Source of the DNA: Brevundimonas diminuta 470-4
GTDB taxonomy: Bacteria; Pseudomonadota; Alphaproteobacteria; Caulobacterales; Caulobacteraceae
Assembly (NCBI GenBank): GCA_000318405.1
Contig: KB291777.1
Span: 73,665-109,803 of the forward strand
Direction of reading: 5' to 3'
Length of the DNA: 36,139 nucleotides
Of this stretch, positions 7,020 to 16,088 are shown piece by piece. The notes beneath the pieces are model-generated. The model had not been told where the DNA came from. It worked only from the letters and a program-made list of their open reading frames with translations, and did no database searches. Within the stretch, counting starts at the first letter, position 1; every line of letters begins with the position of its first letter. The position numbers and the translations under genes are program-made.

Positions 7020-9725
7020 CTAGAAACGCGCGGTCAGGCTGACCGAGGCGCTCTGGCCCAGATCGTATTTGTTGATGCGGATCTTGTTGCCCAATTCCTG
7101 ATACTCCTCGAACCCGGTCCCCAGCAGGTTGCGCAGTTCGAAGGCGAAGCCCAGGTCGCGGCCCTTGACCGTGAAGTCCTTGCGATAGACGAAGTCGAGG
7201 AAGGCGCCCGGCTCTTGCAGATAGTCAGGCTCGCGGGCTTCATACAGCCCAGCGCCACGCGCCGTGATCCGCTCCGACACATAGTTCAGGATCAGCGTCG
7301 CCTGCGACCGCGCCGTGTCGTCTTCCCAGCCCAGTTGCAGGTTGGCGACGTGTTCCGACTGGCCCTGCAGTCGGCTGCCGTCCTGCAGGAAGGCGCGGGC
7401 CGGTTGCGGGGCGCCGGCGCCGCTCAGGGTGATGACGGTGTCGTTCTCCCCCACCGAAATCTCGGAGTCGGACCAGGTGTAGTTGGCCTGCACCAGCCAG
7501 CGCTTGTTGGCGATGAAGGCGCCCTGATCGGCGAACTCGAAATACTTCTTCACCTCGGCCTCGACGCCCATGACGGTCGCTTCCGGCGCATTGAGAAAGG
7601 ACTGCTGGCGCTGGTTGCCGACGTCGACGATCATTGCCTCGACCGGCTTGTCCAGCTTCTTGTAGAAGACGCCTGCCGTGACGAACTGCTGGCGACCGAA
7701 GTACCATTCCCAGCGCGCGTCTAGGTTCAGGATTTCGGTGTCCGTCAGATAGGGGTTGCCGATGAAGACGCGGTCGCTTTCCGGGTCTGTATAGGCCTGG
7801 GGCGCCAGCTCGCGGAACTGAGGGCGGCCGATGGTCTTAGATGCGCCGAAGCGCAGCTGCTGATCCTCGGTGAAGTTCCACGTCGCGGTGAACGACGGCA
7901 GCCAGTACTGCTCCTTGATCTCGGTCGCCTCATAGGATGAGGTCCCGCCGAACAGGTCGCGCGGGGCCACGCTCTGCTGTCCGTCCTCGAAACGGACGCC
8001 GAAGGTGGTGCGCACGGTCGGCACGAACTCGGCGTCGACCATGGCGTAGATCGCGTTGACCTTGAGGTCGGCGTCATAGGCGTTGGCGCCGTTCGAGCCT
8101 GCGACCTCACGCAGCTGCAGGGTCCACGGATTGATGTTGTAATCCGAGAACAGATAGTCGATCCGCGCCCGGCGCTGGCTGTCGGTCAGGCCGTTGACGG
8201 CCTCGAACTGCAGGTCGTGACGCTCGGCCGAGCGGGTGTTGTCCAGCGTCGATGCGCCGACGCTGATGGTTGCTTCGCGCCCCGCCGCCATCGGCAGTTT
8301 GTAGGCCAGGTCCGCGCCGCCGGACCAGACTTCATCGTCCAGTTCGCTGAACGAGATCTGGTTGCCCTGCACGTTGTGGATGAAGCGGTCCTGGGCGTCG
8401 ACGCCGTACTGGAAGCGCGATTCATAGGGGGCGTCGCGCGAGGTCTTGGCGTAGGCCGCGCGCCAGTCCAGCTTCCACGCGCCGTCAGCGCCGAAATAGT
8501 GCTCGCCCGCCAGTTGGCTGGTGAACAGTTGGCGCACGAACCATTCCGTGTAGTCGTTGCGGATGATGCTGTCGCCCGCGTCGAAGTCCGGGCCGCTGGA
8601 GATGCGGGCGCGCTTGGTCGTGGTGCGGACATAGAGGTTGGTCCACTTCACCTCATGATCGTCGGTCGTCAGCGACAGGCCGCCCAGGAAGTTCAGGCGC
8701 ACGTCGTTCTGATTGGACTCAACATCCTTGGTCGAGCGGGGGATCAGGATGTCGCCTTCGAACTGCGACTTCTCCTGTATCGCCTGACGGGTGCGCCACG
8801 CGTTGTCATAGCCGGCGACGGCGATGACGCCCATGTCGCCGATCTCGGTCGGGGTGCGGAAGCCGCCCGCCAGTTCCAGACTGCCGTCGACCGGCGTCTG
8901 CTGACGCTGCATCAGGCGCAGCGGCGCATTGACCAGCGAGCGGCCCATCGCCTGAACTTCAGACGCCGAGAAGTTGGCCAAGTTGATCTGTTTTCCGGTG
9001 CGGAAGGCCAGGGCGATCGGCCCCGGAACCTTGCGGGTGTCGTCGTCGAACCCGGTCCAGTCGGAATCCGAGCCGTAGTAGACGAGGTTGTCGCGCGCGG
9101 TGGTCTCGGTGTTGCCGCCGACCCCCGCCTTGAAGGTCAGGAAGGGCTCGGCCGGGGCGTCCACGGTGCGCAGGTCGATGACCCCGCCGCCGAACTCCCC
9201 CGGATAGTTGGGAGAATAGGACTTCTGAACCGTCACGCCCGCCAGGATGCTGGACGGGAACAGGTCCAGCGGCACCACGCGTTGCAGCGGTTCGGGGCTG
9301 GGCAAGGGCGAGCCGTTCAGCAGGGCCGAGGAATAACGTTCCCCCAGACCGCGCACATAGACGAAGCGGCCGTCCACGATCGACAGGCCGGTCACGCGGG
9401 TCAGGGCGGCGGCGGCGGTGGAATCGCCGGTGCGCTGCAGATCTTCCGTCGTCAGAAAAGCAGCCACCTCGGCGCTCTGACGGTTCGGCTCGGGGATATT
9501 TCGGCCCAGCACGACGATGTCGCCCAACTGGGTGGCGGGGGTCTGCGACACCTGATCCGGATTCGCCGGATCGGCGGGCAGTTCGTTGCTCAGCGCCGCC
9601 GCTGCAACGGGGGCCGACGCCTGGACGACAGCCTGGGCGAGCGCGAGGCTGGGCGCGCCGAAAGCGGCGACGAGGGCGCTGCTGGCCAGCAGCACCCCGT
9701 TACGGGTCAGGATCTTGGTCTTCAT
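7020..9725 (-). CDS. TonB-dependent outer-membrane receptor
   Basis: Outer-membrane gated channel for high-affinity uptake of an unidentified substrate, energised by TonB-ExbBD. The 901-residue protein has a signal peptide ending A-L-A|Q at residue 30, a TonB-box-like DIVVLG stretch, a plug domain (about 80-210) with the VRGLGERYSSALLNGSPLPSPEP region, and a long beta-barrel ending in Phe (T-A-R-F), as expected for BAM insertion. I chose the ATG at 9725 because it starts the signal peptide; the frame stays open upstream only through antisense-like sequence. It follows the lipoprotein gene by 89 nt on the same strand, and the two probably form a unit. Substrate unknown; uptake of something released by the lipoprotein or T2SS enzymes is plausible. 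Confidence 0.93.
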   Translation of the reverse strand: MKTKILTRNGVLLASSALVAAFGAPSLALAQAVVQASAPVAAAALSNELPADPANPDQVSQTPATQLGDIVVLGRNIPEPNRQSAEVAAFLTTEDLQRTGDSTAAAALTRVTGLSIVDGRFVYVRGLGERYSSALLNGSPLPSPEPLQRVVPLDLFPSSILAGVTVQKSYSPNYPGEFGGGVIDLRTVDAPAEPFLTFKAGVGGNTETTARDNLVYYGSDSDWTGFDDDTRKVPGPIALAFRTGKQINLANFSASEVQAMGRSLVNAPLRLMQRQQTPVDGSLELAGGFRTPTEIGDMGVIAVAGYDNAWRTRQAIQEKSQFEGDILIPRSTKDVESNQNDVRLNFLGGLSLTTDDHEVKWTNLYVRTTTKRARISSGPDFDAGDSIIRNDYTEWFVRQLFTSQLAGEHYFGADGAWKLDWRAAYAKTSRDAPYESRFQYGVDAQDRFIHNVQGNQISFSELDDEVWSGGADLAYKLPMAAGREATISVGASTLDNTRSAERHDLQFEAVNGLTDSQRRARIDYLFSDYNINPWTLQLREVAGSNGANAYDADLKVNAIYAMVDAEFVPTVRTTFGVRFEDGQQSVAPRDLFGGTSSYEATEIKEQYWLPSFTATWNFTEDQQLRFGASKTIGRPQFRELAPQAYTDPESDRVFIGNPYLTDTEILNLDARWEWYFGRQQFVTAGVFYKKLDKPVEAMIVDVGNQRQQSFLNAPEATVMGVEAEVKKYFEFADQGAFIANKRWLVQANYTWSDSEISVGENDTVITLSGAGAPQPARAFLQDGSRLQGQSEHVANLQLGWEDDTARSQATLILNYVSERITARGAGLYEAREPDYLQEPGAFLDFVYRKDFTVKGRDLGFAFELRNLLGTGFEEYQELGNKIRINKYDLGQSASVSLTARF

Positions 9726-9773
9726 GTTCGGCTGCCTTGCGTAGGTCGAGAGAGGCTGGACGCTCAAAGGGTC

Positions 9774-9799
9774 GGCGGCGGCCCTTTCGGACCGCCGCC
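9774..9799 (-). other. 11-bp stem-loop with GAAA tetraloop between lipoprotein and receptor genes
   Basis: On the minus strand GGCGGCGGTCC and GGGCCGCCGCC pair (one U-G) around a GAAA loop of the stable GNRA class. It lies in the 89-nt gap after the lipoprotein stop. No strong U-tract follows, so it may protect the upstream mRNA 3' end or partly attenuate transcription rather than terminate fully. Confidence 0.55.
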
Positions 9800-9814
9800 T
9801 CGCCAGAGGGTTCA

Positions 9815-11323
9815 TCAGCACTTCGCGTTGGCGGTCAGGCCGCAGGTCCAGCCCTGCCACCAGGTGTCCGAGGCGTTCTTCACGGCGCCGATGTAGTCGG
9901 TATCGACAAAGAAGGGATGCACGCCCGATGCCTTGACCGGGGTCACGCCGGTTTCGTTGGCGCCGTTGATGAAGGTCAGAACCTGATTGGTGATGGTGAC
10001 GCCCGAGGTCGGCGCGGTCAGGGTCGAGGTTCCCTTGACCGTGTTGTTCGATCCGGCCGTGAAGATCGGCTCCGAACGCGCGGCCCCGCTGGCGCGGTAG
10101 GGAATGCCGCAGGACATGAAGACCGAGTTGAACACCGGGTTCACGCTGGCGGTGTCGGCGTCCGCAATGTCCAGGCAACCGGCTGCGGAACCCGCCACGC
10201 TGGTGAAGACCGAGTTGACGACGGTGGCCTTCGTGCCCGTGTCGAAGTGGGCGACGGTGTGGGCGTCGGTCGGCGAGTTGCGGCCCACCAGCGTCCAGTT
10301 GGCGATCTTGGGTTGGGAGTTGTAGCGCTGGGCCAGCGGCGTCGAGGCCGGAGCCGCCGAGAACTCGAAACCGGCCGAGCGGCTGGTCGCGTTCGGGGCG
10401 CGCTGGGTCACGATGCCGAACTGGGCGCCGCCGCGCCAGCCGGTGTCGGTGTCGAAGCCGTCGTCGTCCGCGCCATTGATGACGATGTGCTTCAGATTGA
10501 CGTTGCCGCCGAAGATTTCGATGCCGTCGTCCGACGAGTTATAGGACTGAACGTATTCAATGGTGGTGCCCGCGCCGACGCCGGCCAGAGTCAGGGCCTG
10601 CAGTTCGTTGCCGGTCGAGATTTCAAACCCCGAATAACGGATCTGCACGTAACGCAGACGGCCCGAGTTGTCGTTGACGTTGCCGCCGCCGTAGAAGGCG
10701 TTGGTGCCCTCGACCTGGCCCGTGCAAGTGACCGGCGCGGTCAGCTGGCAGTTGGCCTGAGGCGCGCGACCGGCGATGACGATGCCGCCCCATTGGCCGT
10801 GGGAGTTCTCGTTCGTCGTACCTTCGACGTTCTGGCGGCTGGTGAAGATGATCGGCTTGGCCGCCGTGCCTTCAGCGTAGATCTGCGAGCCGCGGTTGAT
10901 CAGCAGATAGTCGCCGCCGCCCGAGGCGAAGATGGTCACGCCCGCCTCGACCGTCAGGACGCCCTGCGTTCCGGTGTTGGCCGAGGAGTCGACGCCGCCA
11001 TCCACGCCGACCGCCGTGCGGCCCGAGATGGAGTAGATTGTGCCGGCGCGCAGCGGCACGGTCAGCGGGCCGTTGATCTGCTGCGGCAGCTGACAGTTGC
11101 GCAGCGTGCCGTTGGCCATGGTGCCGACGTTGGCGAAACCAGCGGGGCAATCCGCCGCCGCCTGGCCGTTGCCGCCATTGCCATTGCCGTTGCCGCCGCC
11201 ATTGCCGCCGCCGTTGCCGAAGTCGCCCTCGCCGGGCGAAGCCACCTCGGCCGAGCCGCCGCAGGCCGCCAGAGCCAGGGTGCTGGCCGCCGCCACGAGC
11301 AGGGTCTTGAAGCTGCTGTTCAT
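9815..11323 (-). CDS. surface lipoprotein, ElpS-like, beta-helix-type body
   Basis: Predicted lipoprotein of 502 residues: signal peptide with lipobox L-A-A-C21, Gly-Gly after the Cys (no Asp at +2, so outer membrane), then a flexible Gly/Asn-rich linker at about 36-53. The body has many short beta-strand repeats with G, N, D turns (for example GDYLLINRGSQIYAEG, GQWGGIVIAGRAP, SDDGIEIFGGNVNLKHIVI), suggesting a right-handed parallel beta-helix. No catalytic motif is evident. From family knowledge, Caulobacter crescentus encodes the phosphate-starvation lipoprotein ElpS beside its T2SS genes and releases it in a T2SS-dependent way; position and lipoprotein character match here. ElpS orthology is inferred from context and not proven. 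The downstream TonB receptor is probably its partner. Confidence 0.75.
   Translation of the reverse strand: MNSSFKTLLVAAASTLALAACGGSAEVASPGEGDFGNGGGNGGGNGNGNGGNGQAAADCPAGFANVGTMANGTLRNCQLPQQINGPLTVPLRAGTIYSISGRTAVGVDGGVDSSANTGTQGVLTVEAGVTIFASGGGDYLLINRGSQIYAEGTAAKPIIFTSRQNVEGTTNENSHGQWGGIVIAGRAPQANCQLTAPVTCTGQVEGTNAFYGGGNVNDNSGRLRYVQIRYSGFEISTGNELQALTLAGVGAGTTIEYVQSYNSSDDGIEIFGGNVNLKHIVINGADDDGFDTDTGWRGGAQFGIVTQRAPNATSRSAGFEFSAAPASTPLAQRYNSQPKIANWTLVGRNSPTDAHTVAHFDTGTKATVVNSVFTSVAGSAAGCLDIADADTASVNPVFNSVFMSCGIPYRASGAARSEPIFTAGSNNTVKGTSTLTAPTSGVTITNQVLTFINGANETGVTPVKASGVHPFFVDTDYIGAVKNASDTWWQGWTCGLTANAKC
11164..11220 (-). repeat. short tandem repeat encoding the Gly/Asn linker
   Basis: Repeated TTGCCG/ATTGCC hexamers encode the Gly-Asn-rich spacer of the lipoprotein between its acylated Cys and the folded body. 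Units are in multiples of three, so gain or loss of most units would change linker length without breaking the frame. Confidence 0.7.
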
Positions 11324-11625
11324 CGTCGTTCCACCGATTGATCAAAAATCTGCGGCGGGAGGACGGCCATATCGCCCGGTCATGACATCGGACCCCTCCT
11401 GCCCGACGGGGAGGAATAGAGAAACGCGCGACGGAAGCTTGCGCGGGCCGGTGACGGATCAGCCTCGTTTTCGTGCCGGTTCGACAGTGAAACCGTGACG
11501 AAAATTCCGCCATCGGATCAGAAACCCGAACGGCTCGCCCGCTGGCGCGCCTCGGCCCCTTGTATTGCCGCGGCATCCACCGCAAACCCGCTGGCTTCGT
11601 GACCTTCCCCAGACAGGAGCCACCG
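11324..11625. promoter_or_regulatory. divergent intergenic region, lipoprotein versus permease
   Basis: About 300 bp without a gene between two divergent start codons, so it should hold promoters for both. A CCTCC/GGAGG palindrome lies near 11396-11413. The permease has a clear AGGAG (11615-11619). I found no convincing -35/-10 pair and no two-repeat Pho box. Confidence 0.35.
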
Positions 11626-13041
11626 ATGGGCGGCCCAGACGCGCTACCGCGCTCCAATCCAGAACCGGGCGCCCACAGCCTCGCTCGCAGCCTGAGCTGG
11701 CCGCATCTGGTGGCGATGGGCGTGGGCGCCATCGTCGGCACCGGCATCCTGACCCTCATCGGCATCGGCGCGGACAAGGCGGGTCCCGCCGTCCTGCTGT
11801 CCTTCCTGATCGCCGGTTTCGTCTGCGCCTGCGCGGCCATGTGCTACGCAGAGATGGCCAGCACGGTGACGGCGTCGGGCAGCGCCTATACCTATTCGCG
11901 CGTGGTGCTGGGCCAGGTCGCCGGTTGGGTCATCGGCTGGAGCCTGATCCTGGAATACAGCCTGGTGGTCAGCGCCGTGGCCGTCAGCTGGGCGGGCTAT
12001 GCGGCCCCTCTGCTGCATGACTGGCTGGGCCTGCCTATGGCCCTGATGCAGGGACCGCATGCAGGCGGTATCGCCAACATCCCCGCCCTGTTCATCATCA
12101 TCGCCGTCGGCGCTCTGCTGCTGACCGGCGCCAAGAAGAGCGCGACGCTGAACCTGATCCTGGTGGCGGTGAAGCTGTCGGCCCTGGCCCTGTTCGTCTG
12201 GTTCGCCCTGCCCCACTTCAACGCCGCCAACCTGGAGCCCTTCAGCCCCTATGGGTTCGCCCGTCACATGGGGCCCGACGGCGTCGAACGCGGGGTCATG
12301 GCGGCGGCGGCCATCATCTTCTCGGCCTTCTACGGTTTCGACGCCATCGCCACGGCGGCCGAAGAAACGCGCAATCCCAAGCGGGACCTGGCCATCGGCA
12401 TCGTCGGCTCCATGCTGGCCTGCGCGGCCATCTACACCATCATCGCCACGGTGGCCCTGGGCGCGACGCCCTTCACCCGCTTCGCCAATAGCCCCGAGCC
12501 GCTGGCCCTGATCCTGCGCGAGATCAGCCAGCCCGGCGCCGCTCATTTCCTGGCGGTCACGGCGGTCCTGACCCTGCCCACGGTGATCCTGGCCTTCTTC
12601 TACGGCCAGAGCCGCATCTTCTTCGTCATGGCGCGCGACGGCCTGCTGCCGCGCGGCCTGGCCCGCGTGTCCAAGGGCGGCGCCCCGGTGCGCATCACCG
12701 TGTTCACCGCCTGCGTGGTCGGGACCATCGCCCTGTTCTTCCCGCTGGATGAAATCGTCGCCCTGGCCAACGCCGGCACTCTGGTGGCGTTCAGCGCCGT
12801 GGCCCTGTGCATGTTGATCCTGCGTCGCCGCGCCCCGGACATGGCGCGCGGCTTCCGCACGCCCCTGGGCTGGGTGGTCGGTCCGGTCGCCATCGCCGGC
12901 TGCCTGTATCTGCTCGCCAGCCTGCCGCAGAAGACGCAAGTCTGGTTCGTGGCCTGGAACCTTGTCGGCCTCGTCGTCTACTTCATCTACGGGCGCAGCC
13001 GGGCCGCGAAGGCGGCGCAGGCCGACGCCTCAGAAGGCTGA
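11626..13041 (+). CDS. APC-family amino acid permease
   Basis: Inner-membrane amino acid transporter of the APC superfamily, closest in feel to the cationic amino acid transporter (YfnA/CAT) group. The 471-residue protein has about 12 hydrophobic segments. The first carries the conserved AMGVGAIVGTGILTLIG stretch (substrate-binding unwound helix), and the sixth region has the FSAFYGFDAIATAAEETRNPKRD signature typical of this family. The start is ATG 11626, six nt after AGGAG; frame upstream of it lacks support. Monocistronic, ending in a bidirectional terminator. Substrate cannot be read from sequence. Confidence 0.92.
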   Translation: MGGPDALPRSNPEPGAHSLARSLSWPHLVAMGVGAIVGTGILTLIGIGADKAGPAVLLSFLIAGFVCACAAMCYAEMASTVTASGSAYTYSRVVLGQVAGWVIGWSLILEYSLVVSAVAVSWAGYAAPLLHDWLGLPMALMQGPHAGGIANIPALFIIIAVGALLLTGAKKSATLNLILVAVKLSALALFVWFALPHFNAANLEPFSPYGFARHMGPDGVERGVMAAAAIIFSAFYGFDAIATAAEETRNPKRDLAIGIVGSMLACAAIYTIIATVALGATPFTRFANSPEPLALILREISQPGAAHFLAVTAVLTLPTVILAFFYGQSRIFFVMARDGLLPRGLARVSKGGAPVRITVFTACVVGTIALFFPLDEIVALANAGTLVAFSAVALCMLILRRRAPDMARGFRTPLGWVVGPVAIAGCLYLLASLPQKTQVWFVAWNLVGLVVYFIYGRSRAAKAAQADASEG

Positions 13042-13063
13042 TCCCGAGGCATCCCGCAGCAAA

Positions 13064-13095
13064 AAGGCCGCCCCGCAGACGCGCCGGGCGGCCTT
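13064..13095. terminator. bidirectional intrinsic terminator
   Basis: Arms AAGGCCGCCC (13064-13073) and GGGCGGCCTT (13086-13095), followed by TTTT on the plus strand and TTTTTGC on the minus strand. It serves both the convergent permease and M14 peptidase genes. Confidence 0.9.
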
Positions 13096-13122
13096 TTCCA
13101 TTCTTACGCCCGAGCGCCGCGC

Positions 13123-15885
13123 TTAATTCTCAGCACGGCTTGCAGCAGGACCATAGAACAGGGCGTTGAACAGCAGGCGGGACGACGCCCGCGCCTGGGC
13201 CCGGTTCACCACATCGGGGCCCAGGACGATCACCCGGCCCTGACCGTGCTCCAGGTCCAGCACAGCGTCGGCGCCCGACAGCTTCTCCGCGCCGATCGCC
13301 CAGCCGCTGGAAACCTCGACCTTCTGCGGATAGCGCACCATCGACGCCCCCTCGCCCGCATGACGGAAGCCCGCATTACGGTTGAAGAAGACGTTCATCC
13401 GCGACGGCGCCCCGAAGGTCAGCGGACGGCTGTTGTCGACCTCGGTCTGCATCACCGCGCCGGGAATGAAGAAGTCGGTCGAGGCCACGGGCTTGCCGTC
13501 GGCGCCCGTCAGCACGTCCTGCACCGGCGCGCCCATGGCGGCGGCCAGGCGGTGGGCCGAGCCGATGGTGACGACGCTGCCGCCCGCCCGCGCAAAGGCG
13601 TCGATCTGGGGAACCGTCTTCTCGGCGGTGATGTTGCCCAGCCAGCCGCGATAGTCTGCCGGAATGCTGTCCGGCGTCGGCTGGTCGCGCTGGGCGGCGG
13701 CGGACAGGTCGGCGGGGATCATGTCCGAGGCGAAGACCAGGACGTCGAAGTCCTTGTTCAGGTCGCCCGCATCGAGACGCTGCGGATAGATGACCTCGAA
13801 CGGATATTCGAACTGCTCGAGCATCCACTGGGTCCAGCCCGAGGCCATCGAGCCGCCGTAGCGGTCGACCAGCCCGACCCGCACGGGCTTAAGGGCGATG
13901 CGCTCGCCGGCCGGGGCGCGGGCCACGGCGTGGGCGTTCAGCCCCAGTTCGCGCACAGCCGCCTCGACGATCGGGCGGGCCTTGTCGTCGGCCGGAATCC
14001 ACAGAGCGCCGGGCGCCAGGGTCTGACGACCCGCGCGGGTATCGCCTTCCTGCCAGAAGACCGGGGCGCCCGCCGCCAGCAGGCGGTTGGTCAGGACGTA
14101 GCCGTTGATCGGCGCATGATCGATCAGCCAGCCTGCGCGGCCATTGCCTTCGATCCGGCCCGGCGGGGGGGCCATGACATCGGCGACGCGCTCAAGCGGC
14201 GCATCGAAGCCGTCAAGGATGCGGTCGAACTGGACGCCCATCTGCATGGCCAGGGTGTAGCCGGTCGCATCATAGGGCAGCTTGGGCGGGCCGCCCGGAT
14301 ACTGCAGGTCGTGCGGGTGGTCCTGCGGCTCGAACATGTCCAGCACGTGGGGGCGATAGGCCTGGGCCGTCTTCACCACATAGGACCCGGCCGGATAGCT
14401 CTTACCGCCGATGGTGAAGGCGCGCGTCGCCCGCTCCACGTCCACGCCCGTCTTGATCAGGCTGTTCAGGAAGGCGACGGCAGTCGGCAGGTCAGCCTGA
14501 TCCGCCGAGATGACATAGCCGCGCGGGTCGCGCCGGGCCGGGTCGCGCAGCACGCTCTCATACAGGGCGGGATCGACACGGCGAGCGTTCTCGCCGGCCG
14601 CCACGTTCAGGGCGTCGATCGCCGAGGGCGTGACCCGCCAGGTGTCGGTATTGCCTTTGTCGATGGCGTTCTGGCCCATGCGCCAGATGTTGAACAGCAC
14701 CCGGTCCTTGTTGCGCGAGGCGTAGTTCAGCACCGCCCGGTTGATCGACTGGGAGTATTCAATCGACTGGGCGAAACGCCAGGTCTGGGGCGCGACCGGC
14801 ATGGGCAGGTCGTTGCGCGGCAACTGGTTGTCCGGAATCAGGCTGATCTGGCTGGGCGTCGGGTGGCCGGTGATCTCCGTCAGCAGGCCGACGGCGTTGT
14901 GGAAATAGGTGACGGAACGCTCCATCCCATTGTTCCACGTCGAATAATTCGCCCCGCTGCGCATGGTCGAGCCGGGCTTGCCCTCCTCGATCAGGCGGCT
15001 GTGCATGGCGGCCCCGACCTCGGACAGGGTGCTCATGACCAGCGGGTCGTAGTTGTAGTTGAAGGGGTCGCGGAAGGGCGGCATGAAAACCACGGTCCCT
15101 GCCGGCGCCGTCTGGTGGTGGTTGTAGATGATCTGCGGGAACCACTCGCGGAAGAACTGCCGATTGACGTTGGTCGTCTCGGCCATCGCCGACAGATAGT
15201 AGTCGCGGTTGTTATCGTGACCGACGTACTTCTGATACAGTCGAGGAATAGAGGCGTATTCGCGCTTCAGCGGATCCTCGTTGCGCATGTACCAGGTCGA
15301 GACCAGCTCCCATCCGTCCGGGTTCAGCGGGGCGAACAGGATGACCACGTCGTCCAGGATGCGCTTGGCCTCGGCGTCCTCGGCCGTCAGCCATTCGTAC
15401 AGGGCGGCGATCAGGGCCTGAGGCGGCACCGTCTCGGTGGAGTGCAGACCGCCGTCGATCCAGACCACGGCCTTGCCCTCGGCGGCCAGGGCGCGAGCCT
15501 CGGCTTCGCTGACGCCCTCGGCCTTGGCCAGGCGCCGCGCGATCTCCTGATAGCGGTCGATGTTCGCCAGGTTCTGCGGCGAGGAAACGACCGAGAGGTA
15601 CTGCGTCCGCCCTTCGGAGGACTTGCCGATCTCCAGCAGCTTCATCCGGTCCGACTGCCCGGCCAGGGCGTGCAGATAGCGCTCAAATTGGGTGTAGGTG
15701 ATCAGGCGATAGTCCGCCCCCACCTCATAGCCGAAAGCCTCCAGCGGGGTCGTCAGAGCGCGCGCGGGCGCTGCCTGGGCGACTATCGCCGCCGGGGCCG
15801 AACCGGCCTCCAGCGCCAGGGCGCTGACGGAAGACAGGGCCAGAATGGCCAGGCTGGCCGCGAGCACGGCGGGCGGACGGGACAT
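13123..15885 (-). CDS. secreted M14-family zinc metallopeptidase
   Basis: Large predicted periplasmic or secreted zinc carboxypeptidase-like enzyme, 920 residues. A signal peptide covers about 1-25 (A-L-A-L-E). The M14 domain carries the zinc ligands H148-S-T-E151 and a downstream His in YNHHQ (256 or 257), with E337 in LTEITGHP as candidate catalytic base. A long C-terminal region (about 640-920) with alternating beta/alpha pattern resembles a glutamine-amidotransferase-like fold and may be regulatory. The start is ATG 15885, five nt after AGGAG. It could reach the medium through the nearby T2SS, but this is inference. The exact substrate is unknown. Confidence 0.88.
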   Translation of the reverse strand: MSRPPAVLAASLAILALSSVSALALEAGSAPAAIVAQAAPARALTTPLEAFGYEVGADYRLITYTQFERYLHALAGQSDRMKLLEIGKSSEGRTQYLSVVSSPQNLANIDRYQEIARRLAKAEGVSEAEARALAAEGKAVVWIDGGLHSTETVPPQALIAALYEWLTAEDAEAKRILDDVVILFAPLNPDGWELVSTWYMRNEDPLKREYASIPRLYQKYVGHDNNRDYYLSAMAETTNVNRQFFREWFPQIIYNHHQTAPAGTVVFMPPFRDPFNYNYDPLVMSTLSEVGAAMHSRLIEEGKPGSTMRSGANYSTWNNGMERSVTYFHNAVGLLTEITGHPTPSQISLIPDNQLPRNDLPMPVAPQTWRFAQSIEYSQSINRAVLNYASRNKDRVLFNIWRMGQNAIDKGNTDTWRVTPSAIDALNVAAGENARRVDPALYESVLRDPARRDPRGYVISADQADLPTAVAFLNSLIKTGVDVERATRAFTIGGKSYPAGSYVVKTAQAYRPHVLDMFEPQDHPHDLQYPGGPPKLPYDATGYTLAMQMGVQFDRILDGFDAPLERVADVMAPPPGRIEGNGRAGWLIDHAPINGYVLTNRLLAAGAPVFWQEGDTRAGRQTLAPGALWIPADDKARPIVEAAVRELGLNAHAVARAPAGERIALKPVRVGLVDRYGGSMASGWTQWMLEQFEYPFEVIYPQRLDAGDLNKDFDVLVFASDMIPADLSAAAQRDQPTPDSIPADYRGWLGNITAEKTVPQIDAFARAGGSVVTIGSAHRLAAAMGAPVQDVLTGADGKPVASTDFFIPGAVMQTEVDNSRPLTFGAPSRMNVFFNRNAGFRHAGEGASMVRYPQKVEVSSGWAIGAEKLSGADAVLDLEHGQGRVIVLGPDVVNRAQARASSRLLFNALFYGPAASRAEN

Positions 15886-16030
15886 GGAATCTCCTGATGC
15901 GTTCACTCTCAGCCTTCTGCGAGGCTTGGCGACAGCTTGGCGTCTTCGCGGCCCGGGCGCAATTTACCCGCAGCCTGAAAAGGCCTGCGACGGGGATTAC
16001 CCACAGCCAAGCCACGGCGAGAACAAAAAG

Positions 16031-16062
16031 AAAGGGCGACCGGATCGCTCCGGCCGCCCTTT
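16031..16062 (-). terminator. intrinsic terminator at the end of the ribosomal cluster
   Basis: Arms AAAGGGCG (16031-16038) and CGCCCTTT (16055-16062) with an inner CCGGA/TCCGG stem, followed on the minus strand by TTTCTTTTTG. It lies 26 nt after the rplQ stop. Confidence 0.9.
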
Positions 16063-16088
16063 CGGCATTTCAGCAGTGAAGCCTGAAA

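Noticed and set aside
11340..11520. Possible Pho box upstream of the ElpS-like gene
   Set aside because: The minus strand has GTCAC and CTGTC pieces, but they do not align at the required 11-nt spacing.
15997..16005. TTACCCACA, similar to a DnaA box
   Set aside because: One isolated near-match in a high-GC genome with no AT-rich region or second box; not evidence of an origin.
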